Source of the DNA: Antedon mediterranea
Lineage: Eukaryota > Echinodermata > Crinoidea > Comatulida > Antedonidae
Reading direction: 5' to 3'
DNA: 60,000 nt
Assembly: GCF_964355755.1 (NCBI RefSeq)
Contig: NC_092676.1
Span: 19,266,288-19,326,287, forward strand
Position numbers and translations under genes: made by a program. Position 1 is the stretch's first letter, and each line of letters opens with the position of its first letter. This document shows, piece after piece, positions 58,748 through 60,000 of this stretch. The notes below the pieces were generated by a model. The model had not been told where the DNA came from. It did no database searches and saw only the letters and a list, made by a program, of their open reading frames with translations.

Positions 58748-60000
58748 TAAGGGGATAGGTTGAGGACAAAAGGAAGTGTTCACGTTGGCATTATGACCTG
58801 AACTGAAGAATATGATATGTTGTTATTGCTGAATTTTATTATTTAAATTATATATAGTATATACACAGTATAATCTGTATCCATATCACATACAGTGTAG
58901 AATAGGTGAAATTACGGGACCCGCTATTTATTGCAATTTTTAACATGTTGACGGTTTTAAAATGAAACGCGAAGGTAGCAATTCCGAAAGGAAATTATCT
59001 CAGCAACAACGTATTAGCGTGTAGAAGAAATTTGAATACGTGAAATATTGATGCGCGCTCTTTTAAATGTAATGAATTATGACGCAAAAGATGAAAATAC
59101 GACCTTTTTTATTTAACTGGCCATATGATGACGTCACAACATCCGATGGGCAACATTTTTACATAATTTCGTATCTACAATCTAATAGCTTCCAGAAAAA
59201 GTTTTAATCGTGATTATCAAATTTTATTCTTACGAGCTATAACAGATTAAAATTTACTGTAAAGATGAAATTGATGCCACACGTGATTTAAATTTTTAGG
59301 CATGATGACGTCAAAAAAATTAAAATATTTTTAACTCATGCGAAAGATAGTTGATTGACCTAGACAATATCAAAATCGGGGTGAAAATAGAAAACGAATA
59401 AGTGGAGATGCGCTCTATTCAATGTGATGAGCTATGACGAAAGATACAAAAATCCTAAATTTTAAATTCGCGTGGCCATACAATGACGTCACAATGTCCG
59501 GTTAGCCATATTAATACCTGATCCGATACCTACAACTCATCTACTTCCAGAATATGTCATCCACAAAAAGTTGACCGTCTAGTTTAGAAATTACGACTGT
59601 TTAAAAAAAGGCATATTTTAAACGAATTTTTTAACCTTTTCATAAAAAACGCGCGCAAATTGTCCAATTCGACGTGCTCGTATGACGTATCTTTAAGTCG
59701 AAATTGTTTAAAATTTGGTAAAATTACTAGAAAAGGCTGGAAAAACATAAATCACGCAAAAAAAATACGTTTTCAATGCTACGTGCGCACCGCACACGTA
59801 AAAATGTGCGCACGCGTGGGAATTTTTGACATGCTTAAAACGACATGAAACGCATAGAAAGTTGATTATAAATTAATTTTGCGCATTTTGAAATTTTAAA
59901 TGCGCGTGCGCGCGTAACTTTGTGTAAAACACGCAATTTTTTTTCAACAGAAAGTTAGCGCATGATATAAATTAAACTTTTGCAAAGTTTCACTTTAAAA
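58748..60000 (-). mobile_element. Helitron-like unit U19 (B2), 5' part, runs off the window
   Basis: Continues U19 after the U20 insertion. At 60000 about 200 bp of the expected unit are still missing. Confidence 0.8.

Larger units (their letters stand above)
32953..60000. repeat. Tandem and nested array of non-autonomous Helitron-like elements (20 units)
   Basis: Every unit has one end reading, on its own strand, hairpin (GACGAGT-type, arms 8 bp) then 5-7 bases then CTAG, with T immediately after it. That is the canonical Helitron 3' end (hairpin plus CTRR, insertion A|T). The 5' end is TT followed either by a GGTTATCCGC...GCGGATAACC palindrome or directly by a pyrimidine-rich CTTCTTTCTTTC stretch. 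Units follow head to tail, as expected from rolling-circle concatemers. No Rep/helicase ORF is present, so the units depend on another source. Subfamily A fills 32953-46238; subfamily B fills the rest and continues past the window. Confidence 0.8.

Noticed and set aside
32953-60000. Ordinary satellite DNA
   Set aside because: Precise nested insertions with restorable empty sites, opposite orientations and structured ends indicate transposition rather than unequal exchange alone.

Overview
The window is metazoan nuclear DNA: AT-rich, mostly non-coding, with one large spliced gene on the minus strand and dense mobile elements. The conserved protein and the element types (Ngaro/DIRS-like tyrosine-recombinase retrotransposon, tRNA-derived SINEs, many foldback elements) suggest a marine invertebrate. 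An invertebrate deuterostome such as an echinoderm is my guess, not a demonstration.

Region 1 (1-32,640) is the 5' two-fifths of an SBF1/SBF2 (MTMR5/MTMR13) orthologue, read right to left. Sixteen coding exons join without a frame break into 697 codons. They cover the tripartite DENN module (Rab guanine-nucleotide exchange) and the start of the SBF2 domain. The GRAM, pseudophosphatase and PH parts must lie left of position 1. The introns hold an Ngaro-like retrotransposon with gag, RT-RNase H and tyrosine recombinase ORFs (about 4.3-8.3 kb), next to an SGNH-hydrolase ORF. They also hold a 2,003-bp element with a 9-bp target duplication, a pogo-like element, a Harbinger-like element full of ATATACCGTATAT motifs, several MITE families with long inverted arms, two SINEs and a minisatellite.

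Region 2 (32,953-60,000) is the most striking part: an array of 20 repeat units of 1.15-1.6 kb that runs off the right edge. Read on the proper strand, each unit ends in a hairpin followed by CTAG and each junction fits insertion between A and T. Two nested insertions leave perfectly restorable A|T sites with no target duplication. These are the hallmarks of non-autonomous Helitrons (rolling-circle transposons), here as head-to-tail concatemers. Two subfamilies are present: A (about 1.15 kb core, 11 units) and B (about 1.52 kb core, 9 units). The units encode no transposase but repeat palindromic CRE/bZIP sites (TGACGTCA). The array begins only about 317 bp upstream of the Sbf start codon.

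The ORFs within Region 2 are repeats of the same non-coding sequence. The only credible proteins are Sbf, the SGNH hydrolase and the three retrotransposon ORFs.
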